From Firmicutes bacterium HGW-Firmicutes-8 (GTDB taxonomy: Bacteria; Bacillota; Thermincolia; Thermincolales; UBA2595): 64,000 bases of DNA. Below are positions 63,985 through 64,000 of the stretch, in pieces (position 1 is the first letter of the stretch; every line of letters starts with the position of its first letter). The notes under the pieces were generated by a model. The model did no database searches and was not told the origin of the DNA. It worked only from the letters and a program-made list of their open reading frames with translations. The stretch covers positions 9,311 to 73,310 of the forward strand of contig PGZN01000017.1 in the NCBI GenBank assembly GCA_002840165.1, in the 5' to 3' direction. Position numbers and translations under genes: made by a program.

Positions 63985-64000
63985 TTGACAATTGACAATT
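63985..64000 (+). repeat. Start of a TTGACAA array at the window edge
   Basis: Two to three units of TTGACAA; continues beyond the window. Confidence 0.6.

Overview
The window is a chromosomal segment of a low-to-mid GC Gram-positive anaerobe, most likely a Peptococcaceae- or Desulfotomaculum-like member of the Clostridia. The reasons are a Bacillus/Clostridia-type gene order, T-box leaders, a 6S RNA next to aspS, many GTG and TTG starts with strong GGAGG sites, SpoVG, IreB, HemZ, RNase J, and use of UGA as selenocysteine. The genus is inference.

Layout. Positions 0.5-23.3 kb carry the conserved block recJ (fused to a HIRAN and a RecQ-like helicase), relA, dtd, a metallo-beta-lactamase hydrolase, hisS with a T-box, aspS, 6S RNA, tcdA and rarA. 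It is interrupted by an IS with 20-bp perfect terminal repeats, a Nudix gene, a PdaA-like deacetylase, hemZ and a chemotaxis receptor. Positions 47.8-51.2 kb continue the same ancestral neighbourhood with an Rrf2 regulator, iscS, iscU and mnmA. Positions 54.5-64 kb continue it with an AI-2E family permease, alaS, ireB, ruvX, a DUF1292 gene, a VanW gene and mltG.

Between the two conserved blocks (23.7-47.7 kb) lies an accessory arsenic/selenium/sulfur island. I read four selenoprotein genes in it, each split by an in-frame UGA at a plausible redox position and followed by a possible bSECIS hairpin: a UXX-star glutaredoxin-like protein, a membrane-anchored thioredoxin with a U-P-S-C site, a SelW-like domain fused to DUF2703, and an unrecognised small protein that ends an arsR-acr3-arsD-arsA-arsA operon. 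The island also has ccdA, an ArsR regulator, a CANC mini-thioredoxin, arsP, a class V cysteine desulfurase, a minimal sufC-sufB pair with a ferredoxin, arsM, another ArsR regulator, and a seven-gene operon. That operon runs rhodanese lipoprotein, TVP38, flippase-like protein, C_GCAxxG_C_C protein, two transferases of the rSAM/selenodomain-associated type, and a radical SAM protein.

Intergenic DNA is unusually rich in short tandem repeats with 7- or 9-nt units (TTGCTAG, GGAGAGT, TTGACAG, CGCGGAGAN). They are arranged as inverted arms that often bracket an intrinsic terminator. A dispersed repeat of about 250 bp occurs at 40-290 and 41113-41350, with a fragment at 17747. One GGAGAGT array runs into the 3' end of mnmA and is translated. 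The leader of alaS holds a T-box antiterminator and terminator but no room for Stem I.

The accessory genes probably work together in arsenic detoxification (uptake control, arsenite and organoarsenical efflux, methylation) and in thiol/selenol redox and Fe-S supply. That joint role is inferred from neighbourhood and families.
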